Source: Fibrobacterota bacterium | GTDB lineage: Bacteria; Fibrobacterota; Chitinivibrionia; Chitinivibrionales; Chitinispirillaceae | Direction of reading: 5' to 3' | Length of the DNA stretch: 64,000 nucleotides | NCBI GenBank assembly: GCA_023436205.1 | Contig: JAEZKC010000107.1 | Location: forward strand, 1-64,000 | Shown: one piece after another, positions 53,930-63,012 of the stretch | Numbering within the stretch: position 1 is the stretch's first letter | Layout of the letters: each line of letters begins with the position of its first letter | Translations under genes and position numbers: made by a program | Notes under the pieces: generated by a model | Database searches by the model: none | Told to the model about the DNA's origin: nothing | Seen by the model: the letters and a program-made list of their open reading frames with translations, nothing else

Positions 53930-56446
53930 ATGATAAATCGCCAAATAATTCTCTGCACACTGTTCTTTTATAGCGGTCTTGCATTCATTTTGCATGGTGC
54001 AACAGTAACAAACCCCGTCATCTGGGCTGATGTTCCCGATGTTTCGATAGTTTTGGCAAAAGACAAGTACTACATGAGCAGTACCACCATGCACATGAAC
54101 CCCGGTGTTCCGATTATGGAATCAGACGACATGGTCCACTGGAAAACGATATCCTATTGCTATTCCACAATAGTCAACAATAACAAAATGAATCTTTCCA
54201 ATGGTGAGAATGCTTATGGTAATGGATCATGGGCAAGCAGTATCAGGTATAAAGATGGAACATTTTATGTCCTGACATTCTCTTCAACTTCGGGAAGTTC
54301 GCATCTTTACACTACTAAGGATCCTAAAAACGGGCCATGGAAGGAAACCAAGCTACCATTCTGGCATGATCCGTCGCTTTTTCTGGATGACGACGGACGT
54401 AACTATGTGATCTATGGCGGCGGTGATATCCGAATTGTTGAACTCAATGCCGACCTAACAGGTGTAAAGGCCGGAGGTCTCAACAAAATCCTCCTTACCG
54501 ATCCCGCATCCGTAGCCGGTTCAGGTGGACTCAGAGCAGAAGGCACTCAGGTATATAAACACAACGGCTATTACTACGTTTTCAATATCTGCTGGCCCAG
54601 CGGAAGCATGCGAACCCAGATCTGCTCCAGAGGATCATCTCTGACAGGTGCGTTTGAATCCCGAGTAGTACTTAGAAGCAGCGGAGTTGCACAGGGAAAC
54701 ATACTACAAATGAAAGATGGTTCCTGGATGGGATATCTTTTTCAGGATAACGGGGCGGTCGGGCGCTGCCCATGGCTTGTACCGGTTACCTGGCAGAACA
54801 GTTGGCCTGTTTTCAACAACGGTACTGCCCCGACAAGCTTCAATCTGCCCTCAGTTTCACCTTCTGCAGGAACAGGGGTAGTAACATCTGATGACTTTTC
54901 AAATGCAAACCTTAAACTGGAATGGCAGATAAATCATAATCCCGACAATGCTAATTGGTCATTGACTCAGCGACCCGGATTCTTGCGAATTAAAACCGGA
55001 CGAGTGGATCAGTCCTTTGTTAATGCGCGCAATTCCATAACTCAGAGGACATTCGGACCCAAGAGTTCTGCACGAACCAGCCTTGATGTAAGCGGGCTCA
55101 AAGATGGTGATTACGCCGGATTGGGTGCCTTACAGAAAAAATATGGATTTGTAGGAGTGAAGCGCTCTGGAACAAGTAACTCCATTGTGATGATAAATGG
55201 CTCTTCCGGCTCCCCAGTCGAAGTCGCTTCAGTTCCGCTCAACCAAAACACTGTTTACCTTCGCATCGATATGGATTTCACCAACAGAACCGACAAAGCC
55301 ACCTTCTTTTACAGCCTCAACGGCACAACCTGGAACTCCATCGGCAATACACTTCAGATGAGCTATGATATCCCCCACTTCATGGGGTATCGCTTTGCAC
55401 TGTTCAACTATGCGACCAAGAGCACCGGAGGTGTTGCAGATTTTGACTGGTACAGAGTGGGAAGTTCCTACAATGATGTAATCAACATTGAAAACGGTTT
55501 TTCTTTGAGTGTTACCACAACTGGACAGGGAAGTGTAAATCGCTCGCCAAACAATTCCGGCTATGCTGAGGGCACAGTAGTTACCCTGACAGCACAACCA
55601 CAAACCGGTTGGGAATTTATTGGCTGGAGTGGAAGCGGTTTGAACGCAAGTCAGAATCCACTTACCATTACAATGGATGAGGACAAGTCAATCACCGCCC
55701 TTTTTGCACGTCAAGCCGTGGACGGTAATCTGGTACTCAATGGGGATTTCAGTTCTGGAACAGAAAACTGGACTCTTAATGTCTGGGACGGCAGTGCAAC
55801 CGGTAGTGCGGTCAGCGGAGAGTACAATATTGACATTAGCAGTGTAGCCACCAACAACTACAGTATCCAACTTGTTCAGCCCGGACTATTTCTGGAGACT
55901 GGTAAAACCTACCAGGTGACCTTTAATGCCTATGCAGCTTCAAACCGTAGCCTTGAAGTGAATGTGGAGATGGCGGATAGCCCCTGGACAAGTTATCTTC
56001 CTGAACTGCAGCAATTTGATCTTTCGACCGCAAAGCAAGCGTTTTCATTCACATTTACAATGGAGCACCCGACAGATTTAAACGGTCGGCTGGGGTTCAA
56101 TGTAGGCACCCAGGCACCTGCGGTTACAATTGATAACGTGATGTTGAAAGTGTATGATCCCACAGCAGTCATTTCTTTATCAGGTGCAGCACAGAAATCA
56201 TCAGCAGTAAAAGTAAAAAACATCAATTCTGGTTTACGAATCGAATGGTCAGACTCGGAGTCCGAATTTGTTTCTTTGGAGCTTTATGACATGATGGGAA
56301 ATCTTTTGAAATCTGCAGTCCCTAAGCGAGGCGGTGATGGAGCCTATACTCAGAAGCTGTCTGATCTGCCGAACGGATTTTATCTTGTCAGAATTGCCGG
56401 TCGAAACAAAACAATTTATGCATCGAAAGTTCTAATCTCCAGATAA
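53930..56446 (+). CDS. Secreted GH43 (subfamily 12-like) xylosidase/arabinofuranosidase with InlB-type repeat, CBM4_9-like module and sorting tail
   Basis: The 838-residue protein has a signal peptide (about 1-23). The GH43 propeller (about 25-310) shows base Asp37 (WADVPDVSI), Asp147 (FWHDPSLF) and acid Glu204 (LRAEGTQVY). It is followed by the beta-sandwich C-terminal GH43 domain (about 325-515). This layout matches beta-xylosidases/arabinofuranosidases acting on arabinoxylan fragments. A Listeria-Bacteroides repeat (about 525-595), a CBM4_9-like module (about 598-740) and a type A tail (about 760-838) follow; the tail starts its last strand with PNGFYLVRIAG. AGAGGTG precedes the ATG. It has its own promoter with palindrome D and ends at a terminator-like hairpin. 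Confidence 0.92.
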   Translation: MINRQIILCTLFFYSGLAFILHGATVTNPVIWADVPDVSIVLAKDKYYMSSTTMHMNPGVPIMESDDMVHWKTISYCYSTIVNNNKMNLSNGENAYGNGSWASSIRYKDGTFYVLTFSSTSGSSHLYTTKDPKNGPWKETKLPFWHDPSLFLDDDGRNYVIYGGGDIRIVELNADLTGVKAGGLNKILLTDPASVAGSGGLRAEGTQVYKHNGYYYVFNICWPSGSMRTQICSRGSSLTGAFESRVVLRSSGVAQGNILQMKDGSWMGYLFQDNGAVGRCPWLVPVTWQNSWPVFNNGTAPTSFNLPSVSPSAGTGVVTSDDFSNANLKLEWQINHNPDNANWSLTQRPGFLRIKTGRVDQSFVNARNSITQRTFGPKSSARTSLDVSGLKDGDYAGLGALQKKYGFVGVKRSGTSNSIVMINGSSGSPVEVASVPLNQNTVYLRIDMDFTNRTDKATFFYSLNGTTWNSIGNTLQMSYDIPHFMGYRFALFNYATKSTGGVADFDWYRVGSSYNDVINIENGFSLSVTTTGQGSVNRSPNNSGYAEGTVVTLTAQPQTGWEFIGWSGSGLNASQNPLTITMDEDKSITALFARQAVDGNLVLNGDFSSGTENWTLNVWDGSATGSAVSGEYNIDISSVATNNYSIQLVQPGLFLETGKTYQVTFNAYAASNRSLEVNVEMADSPWTSYLPELQQFDLSTAKQAFSFTFTMEHPTDLNGRLGFNVGTQAPAVTIDNVMLKVYDPTAVISLSGAAQKSSAVKVKNINSGLRIEWSDSESEFVSLELYDMMGNLLKSAVPKRGGDGAYTQKLSDLPNGFYLVRIAGRNKTIYASKVLISR

Positions 56447-56843
56447 GACAGCAAAATCCCCCTTTGTTTGGCAAGTGGGTCGGAGGTATGGTCACCAAGG
56501 TGATCTGCTTCCGGCCTTCCTTTTATTTATCCACACTCACTCAAAAATCTTAATAAAATACAGACCATTTAAACAACATTACAAGATCGCTTGTCCCGCA
56601 TATTACCAATATTCGAATGAGCATTAATTCTATTCAAATACTCATTTTGAACATTGATCTGGGCACAGTGTATTCCCCAGTTTCTCTTCCGAGACCACAG
56701 CTAGGATCAAATCTATACTGGCATTCTGAAGTCGCGAGTTCCTGTTTGCAGCGGTATGGACATTGCATTTGCCCTACGCTTTCACCGGGTGCACCATCAA
56801 ATTTAACACCACCGTATATTACGACTAGAGGTAAATTTTCCAG
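56447..56843. other. Convergent intergenic region
   Basis: It separates the GH43 gene from the convergent SGNH hydrolase gene. It contains the terminator-like hairpin at 56481 and otherwise nothing I can support; an 87-codon frame at 56617-56880 has no ribosome site and no recognisable product. Confidence 0.5.
56481..56526 (+). terminator. Terminator-like hairpin after the GH43 gene
   Basis: CGGAGG...GGTCACC (56481-56496) pairs with GGTGATC...CTTCCG (56499-56513) as two helices separated by a small internal loop, followed by a T-rich run (CCTTCCTTTTATTT). Confidence 0.6.
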
Positions 56844-58409
56844 CTATTTTATTAATATCAGTGCCTTGCTCACAGAATAGTTACCAGCTTTCAGTGAGAA
56901 CACATACGTTCCGCTGGTTTTCGGTTGAAAGGTCATTGAGTGCCTGCCGCGGTCAAATGTTTTACCGGATGTCTCAGCAAGTGCTTTTCCCAGCACATCA
57001 TACACCTTAAATGCTACAAATGAGCTATACGGTATGTCAAAGGAAATGTGGGCAGTTCCATGATGTTGGCGTATGCATAGTGTGGTGTTACTCCATAATT
57101 CGGTTGATTGCACAGGTACCACATCTGGAACCAGGAATAGATCCGAATTTATGGATTCGCCTATTGCCTTGTAACCGGCTGCATTGGGGTGCAACCAGTC
57201 ATTACTGTATTCAGATTTAAGCCTTGACGTATCATTTGGATTACACAACACTTTATCAAAATCGAGAAACCCATCCAGTGATGAATCGGTGCGAATCCAC
57301 CTGTTTACTTCATTGCGGACTTTCTCATGTTCAACCGAATAATAGCCGCTTCCGTTAAAGGGAGTTATCGTTGCGCCAAATACCTTGATATTTTTATCGT
57401 GTGCTGCGGTAACCATTCTCCTTATACCATCTATAATCGAATTTGCCTGGATATTGGCCCCTATATCGTTTACTCCGTAAAAAATGATAACCCACCGAAC
57501 ACCTGACTGTTGAAGAATATCATGATCAAAACGATCAACTCCAGATTGGGCACCGTTTGAGGCCCTGGTCACCAGTGTCGCTCCTATTCCCAGATTAAGA
57601 ACCCCTACCTGTTCAGTTGCCGGATTCTCAAGCAGCCTTTCAGAAAAAACATCAGTCCATCGGTTCTGCAAACCACCCGATAACCCATAGCCATCAGTGA
57701 TGGAATTTCCAATCACCGCAACAGCTGCAGCATTCGGAGACCCAAGCACCTCTATTGCACTAATTGTGTACCAACGTTCAACCATCATTGCACCACTGAA
57801 ATCGACGGAAGTAGATTTATCACCTGACATTATGTATGAAGGTGTGCGCGAACCATAATGGAATGTCATGTCTGCGGATGATTCACAGTTGCCGTAATAA
57901 ATCGTAATTGCCAGACGCATATTCGGCTTAAGGTCAAAGGCCAAAGGATCAGAATAAATCTCTGAATGTGCATTGATAGTGACTGATGAACTGCCACTGA
58001 ATTTAAGTTCCTTGATAGTTGATGCTGTGACTCCACTTTGAGTTCCATCTGGCGAAACGGCAATATTTACAGAATTCAGCGAAATTGCTTTACCGAAGGT
58101 GTAGTTTGAAAACTTCAAACGAAGGGTATCACCGCCGATCGAGACCCTGACTACCTGACGCAGCGTGTTTCCAGTTAAAGTAATCGGGGGAAGATTGCTG
58201 GTTGCCTTGTAGGGTGCACAAGCCCACGTCCCAACCCAGTTTTTTGTGTCAGGGCCGGCAAGTATGGGCACGCACATATGCAACAACAGGACACAGATGG
58301 CTGTGAGATTGATGTATCTGCAGTAGTTGTTCTCTCTTATCTTTAACAAGTGCTCTCTGCCATAATTGACAACTGTGAAAATTGCAGAGCTTTTGCTCTC
58401 TGAATACAT
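56844..58409 (-). CDS. Secreted SGNH/GDSL hydrolase (carbohydrate esterase-like) with sorting tail
   Basis: A 521-residue protein. GGAGGAG lies about 10 nt before the ATG, so the start with its long N-region before the hydrophobic segment (about 33-50) is accepted. About 55-220 form a beta-sandwich-like domain. The SGNH domain (about 225-430) shows nucleophile Ser236 (VIGNSITDG), oxyanion Asn314 (YGVNDIG) and the Asp404/His407 pair (DWLHPNAAGY). SGNH esterases of this layout often deacetylate plant polysaccharides; substrate not provable here. The last ~75 residues form a type A sorting-like module (KVYDVLGKALAETSG, then SGTYVFSLKAGN). The promoter has no GTTGAA palindrome. It is transcribed alone. 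Confidence 0.87.
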   Translation of the reverse strand: MYSESKSSAIFTVVNYGREHLLKIRENNYCRYINLTAICVLLLHMCVPILAGPDTKNWVGTWACAPYKATSNLPPITLTGNTLRQVVRVSIGGDTLRLKFSNYTFGKAISLNSVNIAVSPDGTQSGVTASTIKELKFSGSSSVTINAHSEIYSDPLAFDLKPNMRLAITIYYGNCESSADMTFHYGSRTPSYIMSGDKSTSVDFSGAMMVERWYTISAIEVLGSPNAAAVAVIGNSITDGYGLSGGLQNRWTDVFSERLLENPATEQVGVLNLGIGATLVTRASNGAQSGVDRFDHDILQQSGVRWVIIFYGVNDIGANIQANSIIDGIRRMVTAAHDKNIKVFGATITPFNGSGYYSVEHEKVRNEVNRWIRTDSSLDGFLDFDKVLCNPNDTSRLKSEYSNDWLHPNAAGYKAIGESINSDLFLVPDVVPVQSTELWSNTTLCIRQHHGTAHISFDIPYSSFVAFKVYDVLGKALAETSGKTFDRGRHSMTFQPKTSGTYVFSLKAGNYSVSKALILIK

Positions 58410-58772
58410 GTAATATTCTCCTCCATTTGTACAGGGAATAGACAGCTTACTTTCCGACTATAGATCGCAGCATACTTATGGAAAAATACAAGAGTTATTC
58501 TCATTTTATCACTAAACTTGATTTCCCCTGTATGAGTTCTGTATCCTGCAAAGATACACACTACTGCGTAAAATATTACTTTACATTTCAAGTGGACTTG
58601 AAAAATGCAGTACAGCAAACACCACCGTTGGCCGCCAGACAAGGTCTTCACATTGACTTCAAAAATGACACTCTACAAGAACATGGGCAGGAGGTGATAC
58701 AAGATAAACCGGGAATAAACGCTTTTTTTGGCTTCAATTATCGGCATATCGAACTAGCTGCAGCGATAAACT
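58410..58772. other. Intergenic region between two minus-strand esterase genes
   Basis: About 360 bases with no supported gene, hairpin or palindrome; it must hold the promoter of the SGNH hydrolase gene. Confidence 0.5.
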
Positions 58773-60581
58773 TCATCTCTTAACAATTCTTCCATTATAA
58801 ACAGATTTGCCGCTTGAAACCGTAAGAACATACATTCCGGATGGCAATTTCTGCCCAATCTGCTGCATGTCTTTTCCTAGACCGACCTCAAGCAGGACAC
58901 CATTTACAGAAAAGATACGGTATGAAAAATCCCCTCTAAACCTGATTTTCATCCCGTCAATCTGTAATGCTGCCGGAATGGCCGCCTTTTCAGCGCCAGA
59001 GGCAAGTCCGGTCGTCACTTCCCCGAACTCGATATAGTTTATATTCATATAACTTGCATCAAAGGCGAGGCGCATAACATGACGCCCTTCAATTAGACTC
59101 ACATTATCCACACTGACAGTAGCCCAGGTCTGCCATCCTCCAGTATTGGGGACATCTACCGGTCCGCTCACATCGACTCCATCCATCTCCACATGCAGTT
59201 GCTTACCATCTCCATCTGCCGCCATGCGAAGACTAAGAGTATAGATCCCGGTACGGTTGACATCCACCGTATACTCAAGCCATTCTCCCTCAAGTATGTA
59301 CCCCACGTTGTATGAGCCTGAAACGTCAGAAGTAACTTCTATATCAACCTGATCATTCCTGAAACTTGCTTTTCCTTCATTACCGTTTGCATTTGCTTCA
59401 TGGTACGCTTGACCCTCTCCACCAAGATCATACTCCTCAGCCTCGATTCGCCCGGGAATCTGATGAGCTGATTCAGAGTAGGGAGCCTGAGCAGCATCAA
59501 TATTGACCGTAACGGCAGCAGAAGTCCCACTGAGCCCCTGATTGTCAATTGCTCTGGCGGTTATGCTGTGAGCACCGGAACTCATTCCTGACCAGTTTAC
59601 ACTGTAAGGAGCGGTGCTGTCCCTTGCGATCAGAGTAACACCATCATAAAACTCCACCAGAGCAACTGTCCCGTCTGAATCCAAGGCATCGGCACTGATG
59701 TTTATGGTTTGTATAGTGGAATAGCTGCTGTTGTTTACAGGGGCAGTGATGTGCGCTTCCGGAGCCGATCCGCTTGGCAGCAGGCTGAGCATTTTCTGAG
59801 CATAACGTGCGCCGAACAGCCGGTTACCCTCTGAATTAAAATGGAATTGATCTTTACCGGGAAGTCCCTCTGCAGAAATCACATGAGCATTGGGAATTAC
59901 CCTGGGAATAGTATCGATAATTCTGTTGTGCCCCCAGCAGACTCCACCCTGGTTCTGGTACAGCAGCTCCCCCACTAGTAAGGGCGTCTGAGATGCCTGA
60001 AGCCCCAGGTCTCTCAGCAGATTGTCATATACACCTTTCACTTTCTGTGGCCAGGTTCCTTGACCGTTGTTAGTTTCCCCCTGATGCAGCAGAAACCCTT
60101 TGATTACTCCGTCCTTCTGGGCGAGTTTCGCAAGTTCCAGAAGCCAGGCATAGGCACTGCCATTGTATTTCGCAGGAACCTGATTGTACGTATCATATCC
60201 CTGATATCCAGTGGTTCCGAACAATGCGATATCGCACCCGGGAACAGCAACCACTACTACACCCACTTTGATATTTGAGGGCAGATTCTGCACCATCGTT
60301 CTGCCGAAGTAATCTGCCGGCCCTAACCCTCCATAGCATCCCCACAAGGGAGGCACCGCAGGGTACCATTTCCCACTCGACCGGCCCAGATTCCCGCAGT
60401 CCATCGGTTCCATAACCTGAAATCGACTGTCAACCGTCTTGTCCTGAGCCTCTATGGTACCGGCGCCGGCCATATTGGATTGGCCGAAGCAGAGGTAGAT
60501 GTGAAAATCAGGGTCCTGCGGGAAAGCTGAATTACTGAGCAGGAGTAAAAAACAAAGGACATGCAGCTTTCTTACTCTCAT
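58773..60581 (-). CDS. Secreted CE6-like acetylxylan esterase with Ig-like domain, CBM6 and sorting tail
   Basis: A 602-residue protein with a signal peptide (about 1-21). The SASA/CE6 domain (about 24-258) has nucleophile Ser35 (FGQSNMAG), the HQGE motif (166-169) and Asp244/His247 (KDQFHFN), the set expected for CE6 enzymes that remove acetyl groups from xylan. An Ig-like domain (about 262-355), a CBM6 (about 370-510, RIEAEEYDLGGEGQAYHEAN) and a C-terminal module (FSYRIFSVNGVLLEV, then PSGMYVLTVSSG) follow. The CBM6 and tail closely match those of the divergent GH30 gene next door. GAGGT precedes the ATG. Palindrome E lies between the two genes. Confidence 0.9.
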   Translation of the reverse strand: MRVRKLHVLCFLLLLSNSAFPQDPDFHIYLCFGQSNMAGAGTIEAQDKTVDSRFQVMEPMDCGNLGRSSGKWYPAVPPLWGCYGGLGPADYFGRTMVQNLPSNIKVGVVVVAVPGCDIALFGTTGYQGYDTYNQVPAKYNGSAYAWLLELAKLAQKDGVIKGFLLHQGETNNGQGTWPQKVKGVYDNLLRDLGLQASQTPLLVGELLYQNQGGVCWGHNRIIDTIPRVIPNAHVISAEGLPGKDQFHFNSEGNRLFGARYAQKMLSLLPSGSAPEAHITAPVNNSSYSTIQTINISADALDSDGTVALVEFYDGVTLIARDSTAPYSVNWSGMSSGAHSITARAIDNQGLSGTSAAVTVNIDAAQAPYSESAHQIPGRIEAEEYDLGGEGQAYHEANANGNEGKASFRNDQVDIEVTSDVSGSYNVGYILEGEWLEYTVDVNRTGIYTLSLRMAADGDGKQLHVEMDGVDVSGPVDVPNTGGWQTWATVSVDNVSLIEGRHVMRLAFDASYMNINYIEFGEVTTGLASGAEKAAIPAALQIDGMKIRFRGDFSYRIFSVNGVLLEVGLGKDMQQIGQKLPSGMYVLTVSSGKSVYNGRIVKR

Positions 60582-60707
60582 TTGATTACCTCAGGTTAAC
60601 ATTTACGAAAAACAATCCAGGTAGCTGAAAATACTATGGAGCCTTCGGATACCTGGTTTTAATATAACCAAAGTTGGATAAAATCTGGGGTAATGTAAAC
60701 AGAAATC

Positions 60708-60725
60708 GTTGAAGCACAGTTCAAC
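60708..60725. promoter_or_regulatory. Palindromic operator E between CE6 and GH30 genes
   Basis: GTTGAAGCACAGTTCAAC is a perfect GTTGAA-N6-TTCAAC palindrome. On the plus strand a TATATT box lies at 60777-60782, 51 nt away. On the minus strand a TATATT box lies at 60666-60661, 41 nt away. A weaker copy with a 5-nt spacer, ATTGAATATTTTTCAAC, is at 60738-60754. Confidence 0.75.
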
Positions 60726-60833
60726 GAAATTATCCGGATTGAATATTTTTCAACGCAGAATTTTTGATTATGAGGCTATATTATATGTTGATATGGTTTT
60801 GAATCTACTGGCGGCTTATCTAAGGGAGGACCA

Positions 60834-62834
60834 TTGAAAACATATCAACTAAAAATGATGAGTGCGATGTGTACGGCTGTGATGCTACTGTTCGCAACTT
60901 CAGGTACGGCCCAGAATGTAACGGTCAACCTGAACAGTGAGCAGCAGTTAATGCGCGGATTTGGGGGAATTAATCACCCTACATGGTATAAGGATCTCAA
61001 TGCCGCAGAACGGGAACTAGCGTTTGGTAATGGACCGGGCCAACTTGGACTCTCCATACTACGCACATTTGTTTCAGATAATTCCAATGAATGGTCCCTT
61101 GGCTTGAGTACAACGAAAAGAGCTGTTGAACTTGGAGCTCTTGTTTTTGCATCACCCTGGAATCCGCCAGCCAGCATGACCATTACTGTGGATAACAAAA
61201 AGAGAATCAACCCGAATTCGTATGCAGCGTATGCAAAACACCTTAATGACTATGTAGTGTTAATGAAGAACAATGGTGTCAATCTCTACGCCATTTCCAC
61301 GCAGAATGAACCTGATTATGCTCACGACTGGACTGAGTGGTCACCACAGGAATCGGTGGATTTCATCAAAGGGTACGGCAATCAGATCTCCTGCCCTTTA
61401 ATGACCCCGGAATCTTTTCAGTACAGAAAAAACATATACGATCCCATTTTAAATGACCCGCAGGCACTGGCAAACGTCAAGGTATTCGGAACGCATCTGT
61501 ATGGAACACTTGTCAGGGATTTCCCCTACCCTCTTTTCCAGCAAAAAGGAACGGGAAAAGAGCTATGGATGACAGAGGTGTATACCGACAGTAAAAATGA
61601 CGCAAACATCTGGAATCTGGCATTGGATATGGGTGTCCATATTCATAACGCCATGGTTGAAGGACGGTTCCAGGCCTATGTGTGGTGGCCGCTTCGCCGC
61701 TATTATGCATTGATCCATGATGGTGAAGGCGGGCATGGAAGCAGCACCGTGGCTGCGGCTGGAACCGCCACCAAACGGGGTTATGTCATGGCCCAGTTTT
61801 CCAAATACATTCGAAACGGTTATGTGAGAGTCGATGCCACTAAGAGCCCGGCCACTAATGTCTATGCTTCGGCATACAAAGGTAAGGACAGTGTCGTTGT
61901 TGTATTGGTTAACACGAATTCCTCTCCGACGACAATCAATCTTTCGATTCCAAATACAACCGTGAAAAACTTTTCAAAGATCACCACCTCCGGCAGCAAA
62001 AGCCTGAGTAATGATGGAACGGTGAATGTCAGCAATGGTTCATGCAGTGTAACTTTGGATGCCCAAAGTGTTACCACCCTGGCCGGATCGGGCGCAACAG
62101 TGCCCCCTGAGCCACAAACACCCTACAACGGAACACCTCACCAGATCCCTGGCCGCATTGAAGCGGAAGAATACGATCGTGGCGGTGAGGGTCAGGCGTA
62201 CCATGAGGCTGATGCCAGTGGCAACCAGGGAGCCGCGACGATCAGAAACGACCAGGTGGATATCGAAACCACCAGTGATGAAACCGGGGAGTACAATATC
62301 TGCTACATTCGTCAAAATGAATGGCTGGAATACACTGTAAACGTTCAAACGGCAGGAACTTATATGCTCGATCTGCGCCTGGCTGCAAGCGGCGATGGAA
62401 AACTGCTGCATGTGGAAATTGACAGTGTCGATATAAGCGGACCTGTACAGGTACCAAACACAGGCGATTGGCAAAGTTGGGCAACTGTCACTGTAAATGG
62501 TATTAACCTCACCCCGGGTGAACATGTGGTAAGAATCGCCTTTGACTCAGACTATATGAACCTGAATTACATGGAGTTCAAAGATCAATTATCCACCGAT
62601 GCCAAAAGGAATGGTGGTCAAAAATTCCTCTCCACTCTTTTCTCCGCTGACGGATTCAGAATCAGACTGAAGGGGGATTTTGATTATCGCATAGTAGACA
62701 TGAAAGGTGCAGTCATCGAAACCGGCAGGGGGAAAGATGAGCTGAAAGTGGGAGCCTTTCTTGCACCCGGGACCTATCTGATTTCAGTGAAAGACAGCCG
62801 GAGCACATTTACTCGCAGGGTACTGAAAAGATAG
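60834..62834 (+). CDS. Secreted GH30 xylanase with CBM6 and sorting tail
   Basis: The start is TTG at 60834, supported by GGGAGGA 5-6 nt upstream; the next ATG (60855) would lose the basic N-region of the signal peptide (about 1-26). Of 666 residues, about 28-425 are GH30 (LMRGFGGINHPTW opening) with acid/base Glu159 (ISTQNEPDY) and nucleophile Glu248 (LWMTEVY). It resembles subfamily 8 glucuronoxylanases but differs clearly from the GH30 at 29439. A CBM6 (about 432-585, RIEAEEYDRGGEGQAYHEAD) and a C-terminal module (FDYRIVDMKGAVIETG, then APGTYLISVKDS) follow. It is divergent from the CE6 gene, with palindrome E in between, and ends at a strong terminator. Confidence 0.92.
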   Translation: MKTYQLKMMSAMCTAVMLLFATSGTAQNVTVNLNSEQQLMRGFGGINHPTWYKDLNAAERELAFGNGPGQLGLSILRTFVSDNSNEWSLGLSTTKRAVELGALVFASPWNPPASMTITVDNKKRINPNSYAAYAKHLNDYVVLMKNNGVNLYAISTQNEPDYAHDWTEWSPQESVDFIKGYGNQISCPLMTPESFQYRKNIYDPILNDPQALANVKVFGTHLYGTLVRDFPYPLFQQKGTGKELWMTEVYTDSKNDANIWNLALDMGVHIHNAMVEGRFQAYVWWPLRRYYALIHDGEGGHGSSTVAAAGTATKRGYVMAQFSKYIRNGYVRVDATKSPATNVYASAYKGKDSVVVVLVNTNSSPTTINLSIPNTTVKNFSKITTSGSKSLSNDGTVNVSNGSCSVTLDAQSVTTLAGSGATVPPEPQTPYNGTPHQIPGRIEAEEYDRGGEGQAYHEADASGNQGAATIRNDQVDIETTSDETGEYNICYIRQNEWLEYTVNVQTAGTYMLDLRLAASGDGKLLHVEIDSVDISGPVQVPNTGDWQSWATVTVNGINLTPGEHVVRIAFDSDYMNLNYMEFKDQLSTDAKRNGGQKFLSTLFSADGFRIRLKGDFDYRIVDMKGAVIETGRGKDELKVGAFLAPGTYLISVKDSRSTFTRRVLKR

Positions 62835-62851
62835 CACTGGATCGAATCACC

Positions 62852-62892
62852 ATGGCCGAGTTTTGTAATAGACAATCTCGGCCATCTGTTTT
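62852..62892 (+). terminator. Rho-independent terminator after the GH30 gene
   Basis: ATGGCCGAG (62852-62860) pairs perfectly with CTCGGCCAT (62877-62885), 9 bp with a 16-nt loop, followed by CTGTTTTAA. Confidence 0.8.
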
Positions 62893-63012
62893 AATCTGCC
62901 CTGGTTTTTAATTCCAATTATCTGCCCAGCCCGCCAGCATCCTTCAAGGCACAAAAATTGCACTCCGAGATTAACTTCAATAGTCTAAACCGCGACTTGA
63001 ATGGAGATTACC

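Noticed and set aside
56617..56880. 87-codon frame in the convergent gap
   Set aside because: No ribosome site or family features; overlaps the end of the SGNH hydrolase gene.
19401..62834. Bacteroidota-type polysaccharide utilisation locus with SusC/SusD
   Set aside because: No TonB-dependent transporter or SusD-like lipoprotein is encoded anywhere in the window, so import must use other means.
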